In this document: piece by piece, positions 1 to 8,515 of the stretch
Position numbering within the stretch: the stretch's first letter is position 1
Layout of the letters: each line of letters begins with the position of its first letter
Source of the DNA: Bog-532 sp963775825
GTDB lineage: Bacteria > Actinomycetota > Actinomycetes > Streptosporangiales > Streptosporangiaceae
Reading direction: 5' to 3'
DNA length: 64,000 nt
Assembly (NCBI GenBank): GCA_963775825.1
Contig: CAVZKY010000037.1
Coordinates: 233,899-297,898, forward strand
Position numbers and translations under genes: made by a program
Notes under the pieces: model-generated
Told to the model about the DNA's origin: nothing
Databases searched by the model: none
The model's input: only the letters and a program-made list of their open reading frames with translations

Positions 1-124
1 GCGAGATCGCCACGCCGGCCTGCCGCAGCGCCCGGCACATAGGCTCGACCCCGAACTGGTCCCGGAAAGCCTCGATGAAGGCCACCACCAGGGCTACCGG
101 TGGTCGAGCTCGGCCGCGAAAAAA
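1..124 (-). CDS. IS3-family transposase OrfB, N-terminal fragment
   Basis: In the -1 frame relative to OrfA the minus strand encodes ALVVAFIEAFRDQFGVEP, then MCRALRQAGVAIS, the conserved beginning of IS3 OrfB upstream of the rve/DDE integrase domain. The frame is open from the slippery site to the window edge and has no start codon of its own. Translation is expected as an OrfAB frameshift product. The catalytic domain is outside the window. Confidence 0.8.
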
Positions 125-408
125 GCGCTCGCCGTGCGCAAGATCGCATTCACCCGGCGAAGCTCGGCGTTCTCCCGCTCCAGCGCCCGGATCCGCGCCG
201 CATCCGCCGACGCGGTCCCCGGCCGCATCCCCCGGTCGACCTGCGCCTGCTTGGCCCAGCCGCGCAGCGTGTCCGGCTTGATCCCCAGCTCGCCGCCCAC
301 CTTCCGGCAGGCCGCCGTCACGCTGGCGTCCTGGTCCTTGACCAGGTCCAGCACCAGCCGGACCGCCCGGTCACGCAGCTCGTCCGGATACTTCCGTGCT
401 GCTCCCAT
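94..408 (-). CDS. IS3-family transposase OrfA
   Basis: This 104-residue protein is the DNA-binding half of an IS3-type transposase. It has an N-terminal helix-turn-helix (KYPDELRDRAVRLVLD, then GIKPDTLRGWAKQ) and a C-terminal leucine-zipper-like coiled coil (IRALERENAELRRVNAILRTAS), the usual OrfA layout and length. The ATG at 408 is preferred over an upstream start because it gives the normal MGAARKYP beginning. It ends at a TAG just past a slippery site, as expected when OrfB is made as an OrfAB fusion. Confidence 0.9.
   Translation of the reverse strand: MGAARKYPDELRDRAVRLVLDLVKDQDASVTAACRKVGGELGIKPDTLRGWAKQAQVDRGMRPGTASADAARIRALERENAELRRVNAILRTASAFFAAELDHR
118..124 (-). promoter_or_regulatory. 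Programmed -1 frameshift site (T TTT TTC)
   Basis: On the minus strand the OrfA codons GCT TTT TTC form a canonical X XXY YYZ heptamer. A one-base slip here moves ribosomes from OrfA into the OrfB frame, which continues with IS3 OrfB sequence. This is the family's standard way of making the transposase. Confidence 0.75.
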
Positions 409-459
409 CGTCCCACTCTCCCGTGGATTGGGAGCCTCCACAAAACCCGGGGCGATTCA

Positions 460-589
460 GTTCGCGATCTACGACCCCGCCACCGAAACCTACGCCGACG
501 CGATCTTGCGCACCGGCGAACGTGCCGGGCACCCCAGCGACGCATTCGACACCGCCGCCATCATCCACCTCGCCGACTACCAAAAGTAA
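460..589 (+). pseudogene. C-terminal fragment of a gene cut by the IS3 element
   Basis: Immediately outside the IS end an open plus-strand frame encodes FAIYDPATETYADAILRTG, continues with an acidic tail and ends DTAAIIHLADYQK. The composition is protein-like and unlike the antisense frames nearby. The reading frame simply enters the IS on its left, so its start and most of its length are missing. I do not recognise the family. Confidence 0.5.
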
Positions 590-634
590 CCATCACCACG
601 CCGCCAACCAGTAAGGAACTTACGAGCGGCTGCA

Positions 635-2686
635 CTAGATGGGGTACTGGGTGGGGCCGCTGGTGTAGCTGCGCCCGGCGGGGGTGGTCCAGGTGTGATA
701 GCCAGGCTGGTTTTGCTCAAGTTTCCAGCCTGCAGCCTGCTTTTGATGGTGGTGATGGCGGCAGCGGGGACCACCGTTACAGGCGCAGGTCAGGCCACCG
801 TTTTCGAACGCGGTGGTGTGCTCGTAGTCGCAGCGGGCGGCGTCGCGCTGGCAGGGCGGCCACGTGCAGGTGCCGTCCCGGATTTCGACGAGGTGGCGGA
901 GTTTATCGCTGGGGTCGTGGGCGGCGGCCTGGTGCCGGTGATCGCAGGTGCTGACCGGGATGGGTGCCAGGTCAACCGCCAGTTCCGGCAAGCCTGCCTG
1001 GCCGGTCCCGCTGGGCCTTCCCAGCCGGCCGGGCTGCAGCCGCCAGGTCCGGTATCCGCCGGGGGGACCAGTGCCGCCGGATGGCTGGTTGCCGGGCGCG
1101 GGCTGGCCTGGTGCGCCGGGCAGTTTTGCGTTTGCGGCCTTTTCGGGCGCAGCCGTGGGCGAGGGGGTGGCCGGCCGGGTCGGTGACGGTGAGGCACCAG
1201 GTGGTGGCGGGGTGGCCGGCGGCCTGGGCGGCCAGGGTGCGGGCCAGGTCAGCGTCGATGGGCCCAAATCCGGTCGCTTCGCCGGGGCGCCCGGCCAGGC
1301 CCAGCAGGGTGGCCAGCGGAATGGTCAGGTTGATTTTCGCGGCCGGGCGGATCGGCGCGGGCGCAGGGCCGCCCGGCCCGGTCCCGCCGGGCGGTCCCGG
1401 TGCCGCGCTGCCGGGGGAGCTGTCCCCCGCCGGTGCGCCGGGTTCGCCGTGCGGTCCGCGGCCGCGGGCGCCTCCCTCTCCGCGGCCTGGTTCACCTGGG
1501 TCCGGGCCGTGGCCCGGATGCGGGCCAGGATCGCGGTGCGAGCCGGCGTCGTACTGGGGGTCCGCACCGGCGGGACTGCCGTCCCTGTCGCCGCGGGCCG
1601 TGCCCGCGGTCGACGTTCCCGCTTCGCGTCCCAGCAGGGGCGCTGTCGGAACCGCCGTTACCGGCCGTGCTGGTGGCGCTGTGACTGCCGCCGGGAGTGC
1701 TGCTTCCGGAGCTGTTGCTGGCGGGCCGGCTGGAGGTGGTCCGGTACCGGGCAGCGGTGTCCTGGCCGAGAAGGGCGTCCAGGTAGGCGCGGACCCGCAG
1801 AGCGTCCATGCTGCCGGGGACCCCGGCCGCCTTGAGGTCCAGGGCGCGGCTGGTGATCTGCTGGTCCGCGGCCAGCGCCTCGTCCGGCGGCAGCCCGAAA
1901 CTGACGATCGCCGCGGTCCCGGCATCCTCGCGCCACAACTCCACCCGGGCATCCTGCTGGGCCTGCTCCCGCCGCTGCCTGGCTGCGGCAGGGTCGGCTT
2001 TCAGCACCGCACGGGCGATCAGGGCCCGGATCTGGCCGGGTGTCTTGCCGGCTAGCGCGTCGATGACGGCGGCCTCCGCCACAGCTGCGGCCGCATCATC
2101 CAGACAGCGGGTGGCCTCGGCGATCACTTGGGCTTTGTACGCGTCGATGCCCCCTTCGCGCAGGGCCTTACAGGTCAGTGGCAGGCGGGTGGCCAGGTCA
2201 TGGGCCAGGCCGGTCATTTTTTCTGCCGCCCACCGCGAGATGTTCATGGCCACAGCGACCTCGTCAGCGCAGAATTTCCCCCAGGAGACGGGGTTCCCGC
2301 CGTGAGTGGCGCGGTCGCGGCAGGCATCAGCAGGGCGGCGCCGGATCAGTTCCGCCACGGCCGAGAGGCCTGGCGGCGACCCATGATTCGGTGCGCTGCC
2401 ACGCGCCGAGGACACCTATCAGCTCATCATCACTGATCTGGTCGTAGGCCCAACCCGTCCCGGCGGCCGCATTCGCGGATGCGGCCAGAGACGGGCCCGG
2501 CAGCGCCCTGTCGAGCACGTCACCGGAGGCGAAACCCGCTCCGGGCCTGCCGAGAGCGGGCCCCGTCCCGGCAGGCCCGGCCTGCGGGAAGGCAGGCGCC
2601 CCGGCCCGCGGGGAGAGCGGCGCGCCGCCACCCGGCGGCGTGTTGTCCTCGCGCTGGCCGTCCCCAGCAGGCCGGTTTTCAGCCAT
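635..2686 (-). pseudogene. DUF222 (13E12-type) / HNH endonuclease domain protein, frameshifted
   Basis: Four consecutive minus-strand frames together make one 13E12-like protein. The N-terminus is YDQISDDELIGVLGAWQRTE, followed by a DUF222 body (SAVAELIRRRP, EVAVAMNISRWAAEKM, DPAAARQRREQAQ). A middle part follows (INLTIPLATLLGLAGRPGEA) and the C-terminus is an HNH motif (LRHLVEIRDGTCTWPPC, CDYEHTTAFENGG, CNGGPRCRHHHHQKQ). Frame changes lie near 2367, between 1490 and 1640, and near 1140. At 2367 one base restores the family sequence. The predicted role is an HNH nuclease of unknown function, common in several copies in actinobacteria. Either decay or indel errors could explain the shifts. Confidence 0.85.
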
Positions 2687-2982
2687 GACCCGTCGCACTC
2701 CCAAACGATTCTCTGGATTCCTTTACATAGCAGTCTATCGAAAAAAATATCGAACGGCAAGACCCGTTAGTGGGGTCCGGGCTATCCATTTGACCGGAGT
2801 GCCCAACCACTGCGGCCGACGTTCGCGCTGGTCACGGACTGAAAGAGCCCCGTCTCCCGGCTGCCCCTGGCGCACCGCTGACCTGCGTTACTCCGGTTAA
2901 GTGGATACCCCGGAGTGGGGTTATGCGGAAATTGCGCGTCTTGAGACAGGCTCGTGCCAGCCTGACGTTCGACCATGGGCCC

Positions 2983-3081
2983 GAAGACAGCAATCTAGAT
3001 CACCGGCCCTAGAACGAAGACAGCAATCTAGATCACCGGCCCTAGAACGAAGACAGCAATCTAGATCACCGGCCTTAGAGC
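2983..3081. repeat. Three 33-bp tandem repeats at the 3' end of the VOC gene
   Basis: The unit begins GAAGACAGCAATCTAGATCA and is repeated at 2983, 3016 and 3049. The first two copies are identical; the third differs in its last bases, where it holds the stop codon of the minus-strand VOC gene (3075-3077). The other copies carry TAG at the same place. They lie directly downstream of that gene. Confidence 0.9.
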
Positions 3082-3572
3082 ACGGTGTCGCCGTACATCT
3101 CGCCGAGTGGCTCGGCGAGAAGTTCGATGCGGGCACCGTCCGGGTCCCGGAAGTAGATGGAGGTCCCGCTCTCCACCTGGAACGGCACCGCGGCCGCGTC
3201 GAGCTTGTCCCGCAAATGGCGCCACGACTCCGGGGTCACCGAGATGGCCAGGTGGTGCAGGCCGCCGAGTACCTCGGCGTATGGGTCCAGGTCCAGGCCG
3301 GGAAAGTCGAAGAACGCCAGCAGGTTCCCATGGCCCACGTCGAAGAAGAAGTGGGTGGAGCCCTTGTAGTCCCGGTTCTCGACGATCTCGGTCAGCGGGA
3401 ACTCCAGAATCTCCTGGTAGAAGCGGATGGTGCGCTCGACGTCCGAGCTGATCAGGGCGACGTGGTGAATGCCGCGAGCACTGCTGACCGGCCGCCGGTC
3501 AATCAGGTACGCGTCGCGGAGCCGGGATCGCCGCGCCTCCAGCGCGTCCAGGTCCAGCGCGTTATCCGTCAT
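3075..3572 (-). CDS. VOC (glyoxalase/bleomycin-resistance fold) family protein
   Basis: The 165-residue protein has the paired beta-alpha-beta-beta-beta modules of the vicinal oxygen chelate family: GIHHVALISSDVERTIRFYQ at residues 34-53 and GLHHLAISVTPESWRHLRDK near 100, ending SIYFRDPDGARIELLAEPL. Candidate metal ligands are the His of HHVAL, the His of HHLAI and the Glu of RIELL. The substrate cannot be told from sequence. The ATG at 3572 is chosen because GGGAGAG lies just upstream; an in-frame extension to 3710 has no such support. It is a single gene with a tandem repeat at its 3' end. Confidence 0.88.
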   Translation of the reverse strand: MTDNALDLDALEARRSRLRDAYLIDRRPVSSARGIHHVALISSDVERTIRFYQEILEFPLTEIVENRDYKGSTHFFFDVGHGNLLAFFDFPGLDLDPYAEVLGGLHHLAISVTPESWRHLRDKLDAAAVPFQVESGTSIYFRDPDGARIELLAEPLGEMYGDTVL

Positions 3573-3796
3573 GTCGGTCTCTCCCGTTCCCGGTATCCCG
3601 GCGGGCGTGCTGATGAGCGGCAGGCCGCTGCGCGGGTGGCTCGCGTACTGAATTCCCCCGGCTAGTGCGATCCCAAGCACCGGAGACCGCCGCCTCGCCA
3701 CGCAGGGCACGGTGCCGGGCGGCGGAGGGAGTAGGTGACGCGCTGGCCTAATGGCCCGGCTGACCGGGCCATCAGGCCAGCGCCACGCGGGCGTCG

Positions 3797-4033
3797 TCAG
3801 GAGACGAGGTGGTCGAACTCCCCGTCCCGCAGCCGACCTACGAGGGCCACGATCGCGGCGCGAGGGCAGATGAGCGCCGGACCGTGCGGGTCCCTGGAAT
3901 TACGTATCGCAACTATGTCAGCGTCGATCCTGGCCATCTCCACGCAGGCACCCTGGGAGTTGCTGCGCTGGCTCTTACGCCACGCCGCTCCCTCGAGGTC
4001 CCCGGCAGACATCCCGTTGTAGATGCCACGCAT
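3797..4033 (-). CDS. DUF397 domain protein
   Basis: The small protein (about 78 residues) shows the DUF397 core: WRKSQRSNSQGACVEMARID, then VAIRNSRDPHGPALICPRAA and a GEFDHL end. DUF397 proteins in actinomycetes usually lie next to an XRE regulator and act with it, for example as WhiJ partners; no XRE gene is adjacent here, so this is an orphan. The ATG at 4033 has AGGAG eight bases upstream. The ATG two codons earlier lies too close to that site. Confidence 0.85.
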   Translation of the reverse strand: MRGIYNGMSAGDLEGAAWRKSQRSNSQGACVEMARIDADIVAIRNSRDPHGPALICPRAAIVALVGRLRDGEFDHLVS

Positions 4034-4149
4034 CGTCATATCTCCTGACTTGCATCACCAGCGTAGCCAGACCTGGCCACCTCGTTCCCCGGGCGCGTCC
4101 AGGCAGAGCTACTCCGGCCGCGTCCTGCGGGTCCGGACACCTTGATAGT

Positions 4150-4210
4150 ATGCGGATGCACGTGCATTCGCATGAGATTTCGCATAGTCATCCGCACATT
4201 CATCCGCAAG
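4150..4210. promoter_or_regulatory. Palindrome plus iterated ATCCGCA motifs, possible operator
   Basis: At 4150-4173 is a near-perfect 24-bp palindrome with core TGCACGTGCA; its arms ATGCGGA and TTCGCAT differ at one symmetric pair. Directly after it come TTCGCAT, CATCCGCA and CATCCGCA, that is, further half-sites of the same motif spaced over 35 bp. This looks like a multi-site operator about 115 bp upstream of the minus-strand DUF397 gene. The regulator is unknown. Confidence 0.45.
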
Positions 4211-4569
4211 TGCCGCCGCGCTGCGTGCACACGGGTCCCGGGTGTGACAGGAGCGGAAGACGCAGGCGGGAGAATTAGCGCGGGCTGGCAGATAGCCGTC
4301 AAGGAATCACATGCGCTCCCTTCCGCGGCATGCCCGCACTTGCCGGACAGCGGCCGATAGCCGCCTTATTAACAATTGCGTAATTTGCGTACCACCCGGG
4401 CCAGAGCGGGTCAACGTCTTTCTCGTAACGAAAACGTCTTTCGAGCATAGTGAAACTGTCGCGGCAAAAAGCCCCGCATGCGGACGGTTCTGAGGTACTT
4501 AATCCACAAGTATTTCGAAAAAAATGCCTGGGCCGGACCGCAGGGTATGCGTCACGCGCATGGTGCTGG

Positions 4570-4925
4570 TCCGACCCCGCCCGGAAGGGTGAGCGGGTTC
4601 GGCCCGGAAGGCGCGCGGCTCGGCCGCGGAAGGGTGCACTGGCCCCCGGCCCGGAAGAGGTGCGGGCGCCGCGCAGGCCCCGCCCGGAAGGCGTACAGGC
4701 CCGGCCCGGTAGGGCGTACACGCCCGGCCCGGTAGGGCGCTGCAGGCCCCGGCCCGGTAAGGCAAACAGGCCCGGCCCGGTAGGGCGTACAGGCGCCGCG
4801 CAGCCTAGCCTGGAAAGATGCGCGGGCCCGGCGCTGAGAGGTGCGCGCGGGCTGACCCGGAAAGGTATGCGGGGCCCGACCCGGAAAGGTATGCGGGCCG
4901 ACCCGGAAAGGTGCGTGGGCCGGAC
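4570..4925. repeat. Degenerate tandem array of CCCGGnARGG units
   Basis: About a dozen imperfect units of 20-30 bp share the core GACCCGGAAAGG or GGCCCGGTAGGG followed by TATGCGGG or CGTACAGG. Copies at the right end are most alike (about 24 bp). The array lies between the DUF397 gene and metK. Frames across it encode only Pro/Gly/Arg repeats without a start signal. Confidence 0.75.
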
Positions 4926-5289
4926 GGCCTGGCGGAACGGCGAAGCCGTATGTTGTTGAGGTCTGCACGGATTAGCGCGTTGGTGCACTAATTGCGGTGG
5001 AATGAGAGCCTGGGCGAAACGCAACTAACGCACCACCTATGGTGTTACTGCATCATGCAACGTAAGCGCATCGTTTGGCCGGCTCCGGGCGCAGCCGTAC
5101 GGTCGCGAAATAGGATAGCCTTGGGTTAAATTCGGGCTATTTCCGTGATCCGCAAACCGGTTTAGGGCCAGTCTGCGGACCACATCACGCGGGGTACCGC
5201 GTCCGGCGATGACTCACTCTCCGTCAGCGCTGGCGGGCAGGACGGATGGGCGGGCAAGCGGGCAGGCCGGAGTCGCCGACACCCGGAGT

Positions 5290-5600
5290 GCGGCTCAGAC
5301 GTGGGCGGGCGGGGCGGAACTGTCCGACCGGGTTGGCGGGCTCCTACCGGGAGTCCGGCTCGGTACGCCCAGATCAGATGCGGGCGCGGGGCGGAACTGT
5401 CCGACCGGGCTGGCGCGCTCCTACCGGCAGTCCGGCTCGGTACGCCCAGATCAGACGCGGGCGCGGGGCGGAACTGTCCGACCGGGCCGGCGCGCTCCCA
5501 CCGGCAGCCCGGCTAGGTACGCCCAGATCAGACCCCGGCGGCGGCGCGGAGCTGCTCGACCCGGTTGGCACGCTCCCACGAGAAGTCCGGCTCGGTACGC
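5290..5600. repeat. Tandem copies of the metK 3' end
   Basis: Reading the minus strand, the last 23 codons of metK plus its stop (about 78 bp, from CGTACCGAGCCGGAC to GGTCTGATCTGGG) are followed by three further copies of about 77 bp each. Every copy keeps CGTACCnAGCCGG, a GGGAGCGCGCC-like middle and the TCTGATCTGGG or TCTGA end. The copies are diverged and do not continue the MetK frame. Confidence 0.88.
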
Positions 5601-6721
5601 CCGAAGTGGCCAAAGGTCGCAGTCTGCGAGTAGATCGGCCGCTGCAGGTCCAGCGCGGAGATGATGGCGCGCGGCCGCAGGTCGAAGACCTCCAGCACGG
5701 CATCCTGGATCTGCTCGACCGGCACCTTCTCCGTGCCGAAGCACTCGACGAACAGGCCGACCGGCTTGGCCTTGCCGATCGCGTAGGCGACCTGCGTCTC
5801 GCACCGGTCGGCGAGCCCCGCGGCGACCACGTTCTTCGCCACCCACCGCATCGCGTACGCGGCGCTGCGGTCGACCTTGGACGGGTCCTTGCCGGAGAAC
5901 GCGCCTCCGCCGTGCCGGGCCATGCCGCCGTACGTGTCGATTATGATCTTGCGGCCGGTCAGGCCCGCGTCACCCATGGGACCACCGACCTCGAAACGGC
6001 CCGTGGGGTTGACGAGCAGCCGATAGTTGGAGGTGTCCAGCTCGAGCGCTCCCACCACGGGGTCGACCACGTAGTCCTTGATGTCGGGGGCGAGCAATTC
6101 CTTCAGGTTGATGTCCGGCGCGTGCTGGGTCGAGACCACCACCGTGTCGAGACGCACCGGGGTGATCCCCGAGTACTCGACCGTTACCTGGGTCTTGCCG
6201 TCCGGCCGGAGGTAGGGCACCGTGCCACTGCGGCGGACGCCGGACAACTGCCGGGACAGTTGGTGCGCCACCATGATCGGCAGCGGCATCAGCTCGGGCG
6301 TCTCGCGGCAGGCGTAGCCGAACATCAGGCCCTGGTCGCCGGCACCCTGGCGGTCGAGCTCCTCGGTGCCCTCACCCTCGCGGTACTCGTAGGCGTCGTC
6401 GACGCCCAGCGCGATGTCCGGCGACTGGGACCCGATGGACACGGAAACCCCGCAGGACGCGCCGTCGAAGCCCTTGGCCGAGGAATCGTAGCCGATTTCG
6501 AGGATCTTCTCCCGGATGATGCCCGGGATGTCGACGTAGGTACGGGTGGTGACCTCGCCCGCGACGTGGACCTGACCGGTGGTGATCAGCGTCTCGACCG
6601 CCACCCGGCTCTCAGTGTCGTCCTTGATCATGGCGTCGAGGATGGCGTCACTGATCTGGTCGGCCATCTTGTCTGGATGGCCCTCGGTGACCGACTCGGA
6701 GGTAAACAGGCGACGTGCCAC
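5528..6721 (-). CDS. metK: S-adenosylmethionine synthetase
   Basis: The 397-residue protein makes S-adenosylmethionine from methionine and ATP in the cytoplasm. It shows the family signatures LFTSESVTEGHPDKMADQIS at the N-terminus, GAGDQGLMFGYACRETPELM in the middle (the MetK GAGDQG loop) and GGGAFSGKDPSKVDRSAAY, the P-loop-like signature. Length fits the family (about 400). The GTG at 6721 is chosen because GGGAG lies four bases upstream and it gives the usual (M)ARRLFTSES start. It lies 125 bp after coaBC and probably belongs to the same transcript. Its 3' end is copied in tandem downstream. Confidence 0.97.
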   Translation of the reverse strand: MARRLFTSESVTEGHPDKMADQISDAILDAMIKDDTESRVAVETLITTGQVHVAGEVTTRTYVDIPGIIREKILEIGYDSSAKGFDGASCGVSVSIGSQSPDIALGVDDAYEYREGEGTEELDRQGAGDQGLMFGYACRETPELMPLPIMVAHQLSRQLSGVRRSGTVPYLRPDGKTQVTVEYSGITPVRLDTVVVSTQHAPDINLKELLAPDIKDYVVDPVVGALELDTSNYRLLVNPTGRFEVGGPMGDAGLTGRKIIIDTYGGMARHGGGAFSGKDPSKVDRSAAYAMRWVAKNVVAAGLADRCETQVAYAIGKAKPVGLFVECFGTEKVPVEQIQDAVLEVFDLRPRAIISALDLQRPIYSQTATFGHFGRTEPDFSWERANRVEQLRAAAGV

Positions 6722-6846
6722 AAGACTCCCTTTTCTTCCAGTGCGGGCCGCAACTTTCATTGCGCGCTCGGCCGAAGTGTATCCATGATCACCACAATGG
6801 TGGTGTAGCGTGCTCAAGTTGCCATCAAAACGTACCGGGCATACCG

Positions 6847-8197
6847 CTAGCAGCCGGCCGACAGCCGGGCCGCCACCAGGTCCCATACAGTGTCGGCCAG
6901 GACCTCCTTGGCAGCTCGCGGGATGTCCGTCTGTGATCCGTCGGCGCCGACGCACCACGGCCTCATTGTCACTGGTCCCGAAGGCCAGGCCGTTTCCGAC
7001 CCGGTTGACGACGAGCAGGTCGCAGCCCTTACGGGCGAGCTTAGCCCGGCTGCTGGCCAGGTCCAGTTCGGTCTCCGCGGCGAAGCCGACGATGACCTGG
7101 CCCGGCCGTGATGCCCCCGGGAGGGCACCGGCTTCGTGCGGCGCAGGGGGCGCACCGGCCCCGTGCGGCGCAGGGGCCGCACCGGCTTCGTGCGGCGCAG
7201 GGGGCGCACCGGCTTCGTGCGGCGGGTAAGGCAACCCGGCCGCGGCGCTGCGGCGAGCGGACAGCTCGGCGAGGATGTCGGGGTTCTGGATCAGAATGAT
7301 AGGCGCGGGCTGGGACCCGTCCTTCTTTATCTTGGCTTCGCTGCGTACCTCGGGCCGGAAGTCGGCCACCGCGGCGGCCATCACCACCGCGTCGGCGTCG
7401 GCCGCCTCGGCCAGCATCGCGTCGCGCATCTCCCGGGCGGAGGTCACCGTAATGACGCGCGTGCCGGCCGGGTCGGGCAGCGCGACGTTAGCGGCGACCA
7501 GCGTGACCTTGGCCCCCCGGGCGACGGCCGTCGCCGCGAAAGCGTAACCCTGACGCCCGGACGACCAGTTCCCCAGGAACCGCACGGGATCCAGCTCTTC
7601 GCGGGTTCCCCCGGCGGATACGACGACCTTGCGGCCGGCCAGGTCCTGGCGGAGCCCGCCCGCGCCCCGGGCGAGGACCCGGACCGCGGCCGCGAAGATT
7701 TCGGCTGGCTCCGGGCAGCCGGCCGACCCCCGAGTCTGCACCGGTCAGCCGGCCGCTGGCGGGCTCGAGCACGATCGCGCCCCGGTCCCGCAGCGTGGCC
7801 ACGTTGGCCCGGGTGGCGGCTGCGGTCCACATCTCGGTGTGCATCGCGGGCGCGTACAGCACTGGGCACCGGGCGGTCAGCAGGGTGGCGGTGAGCAGGT
7901 CGCCCGCCATACCCGCGGCGGCCCGCGCCATGAGGTCTGCGGTCGCCGGGGCGACGACGACAAGATCGGCGGACTGCCCGAGCCGGACGTGCGGGACCTC
8001 GTCGGTTCCCGTCCAGGCGTCCGTCTGACGGGCTGACCCGATAGTGCCGCCCAGGTCGCCTCGCCGACGAAACGCAGCGCGTCCGGGGTGGGTATCACAC
8101 GGACGTCGTGGCCCGTTTCGGTGAGGTGCCGGAGCAGCTCGCACGCCTTGTAAGCGGATATACCCGCGCTTACGCCGAGAATGATCCGCGGTGCCAC
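6847..8197 (-). CDS. coaBC: Phosphopantothenoylcysteine decarboxylase / phosphopantothenate-cysteine ligase, frameshifted
   Basis: The bifunctional CoA enzyme joins cysteine to phosphopantothenate (CoaB) and decarboxylates the product (CoaC). The CoaC half starts IILGVSAGISAYKACELLRH and continues VPHVRLGQSADLVVVAPATA. The CoaB half has VVSAGGTREELDPVRFLGN and ends FGTSDNEAVV then VGADGSQTDIPRAAKE. Three single-base frame changes break it, near 8028, 7716 and 6953; at 7716 removing one C, and at 6953 one C, restores the family sequence. A 27-30 bp tandem repeat adds about 35 residues (PHEAGAPPA units) between AELSARR and GQVIVGFAAET. The gene is normally essential, so sequence error is a serious option. 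Confidence 0.88.
7110..7225. repeat. In-frame tandem repeat inside coaBC
   Basis: Four copies of a 27-30 bp unit (GGCTTCGTGCGGCGCAGGGG-like on the plus strand) encode PHEAGAPPA-type residues on the minus strand. They lie where other CoaB proteins have only a short loop before the GQVxVGFAAET motif. The reading frame is kept. Confidence 0.85.
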
Positions 8198-8226
8198 CTG
8201 CGGCCCCTGCCGGAGAAAGCCGACGG

Positions 8227-8490
8227 TCAGCCCTCAGTGGTGGGCTCGACCGAGAGAAGCCCGTCCCGCACCTCACGCAGCGCGATCGACAGCGGCTTCT
8301 CCTGGACCCGGGTCTCCACCAGCGGGCCCACGTACTCGAGCAGGCCTTCGCCCAGCTGCGAGTAGTACGCGTTGATCTGTCGCGCCCGCTTCGCGGCCAT
8401 GATCACAAGCTGGTACTTGCTGTCGACGACCTGAAGAAGGTCGTCGATCGGCGGGTTGATGATGCCATCTGCGGCGGGAGTCCCTGCCAC
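8227..8490 (-). CDS. rpoZ: DNA-directed RNA polymerase omega subunit
   Basis: The 87-residue protein is the omega subunit, which chaperones beta-prime folding in RNA polymerase. Diagnostic sequence: GIINPPIDDLLQVVDSKYQL, then AAKRARQINAYYSQLGEGLL and EKPLSIALREVRDGLL. The GTG at 8490 has AAGGA six bases upstream and gives about seven residues before the conserved GIINPP, close to other actinobacterial omegas. An ATG at 8526 would overlap gmk and add an unusual KCKLDEG segment. It follows gmk closely, the standard order. Confidence 0.95.
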   Translation of the reverse strand: MAGTPAADGIINPPIDDLLQVVDSKYQLVIMAAKRARQINAYYSQLGEGLLEYVGPLVETRVQEKPLSIALREVRDGLLSVEPTTEG

Positions 8491-8515
8491 GTCACGTCCT
8501 TCGTCTAACTTGCAC

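Larger units (their letters stand above)
1..459 (-). mobile_element. IS3-family insertion sequence, right end only
   Basis: The window opens inside an IS3-type element read on the minus strand. Its outer end lies at 459: read on the minus strand it starts TGAATCGCCCCGGG, an IS3-type terminus beginning with TG. OrfA follows, then a -1 frameshift into OrfB, which runs off the left edge. The element abuts a truncated host reading frame at 460, so it looks like an insertion into a gene. The other end and any target duplication are outside the window. Confidence 0.85.
4040..5283. other. Gene-free region with palindromes and degenerate repeats
   Basis: No convincing gene is seen. Open frames here are proline/arginine-rich products of the GC-rich repeats. 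The region holds a palindrome cluster near 4150-4210 and a run of CCCGGnARGG-type repeats at about 4570-4925, listed separately. Around 4360-4540 and 4970-5160 the DNA is more AT-rich than its surroundings and may carry promoters, but none can be fixed. Confidence 0.5.

Noticed and set aside
2983..3081. CRISPR-like array
   Set aside because: The units are contiguous, with no unique spacers and no cas genes; it is a plain tandem repeat. No CRISPR array was seen elsewhere.
4299..5024. 241-residue Pro/Gly/Arg repeat protein on the minus strand
   Set aside because: The frame is created by the GC-rich tandem repeats; it lacks a ribosome site and shows no domain.
6722..6846. SAM riboswitch upstream of metK
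   Set aside because: Only a weak ACCAC/GTGGT hairpin is present in the 125-bp gap; no SAM-I, SAM-II or SAM-IV core is recognisable.
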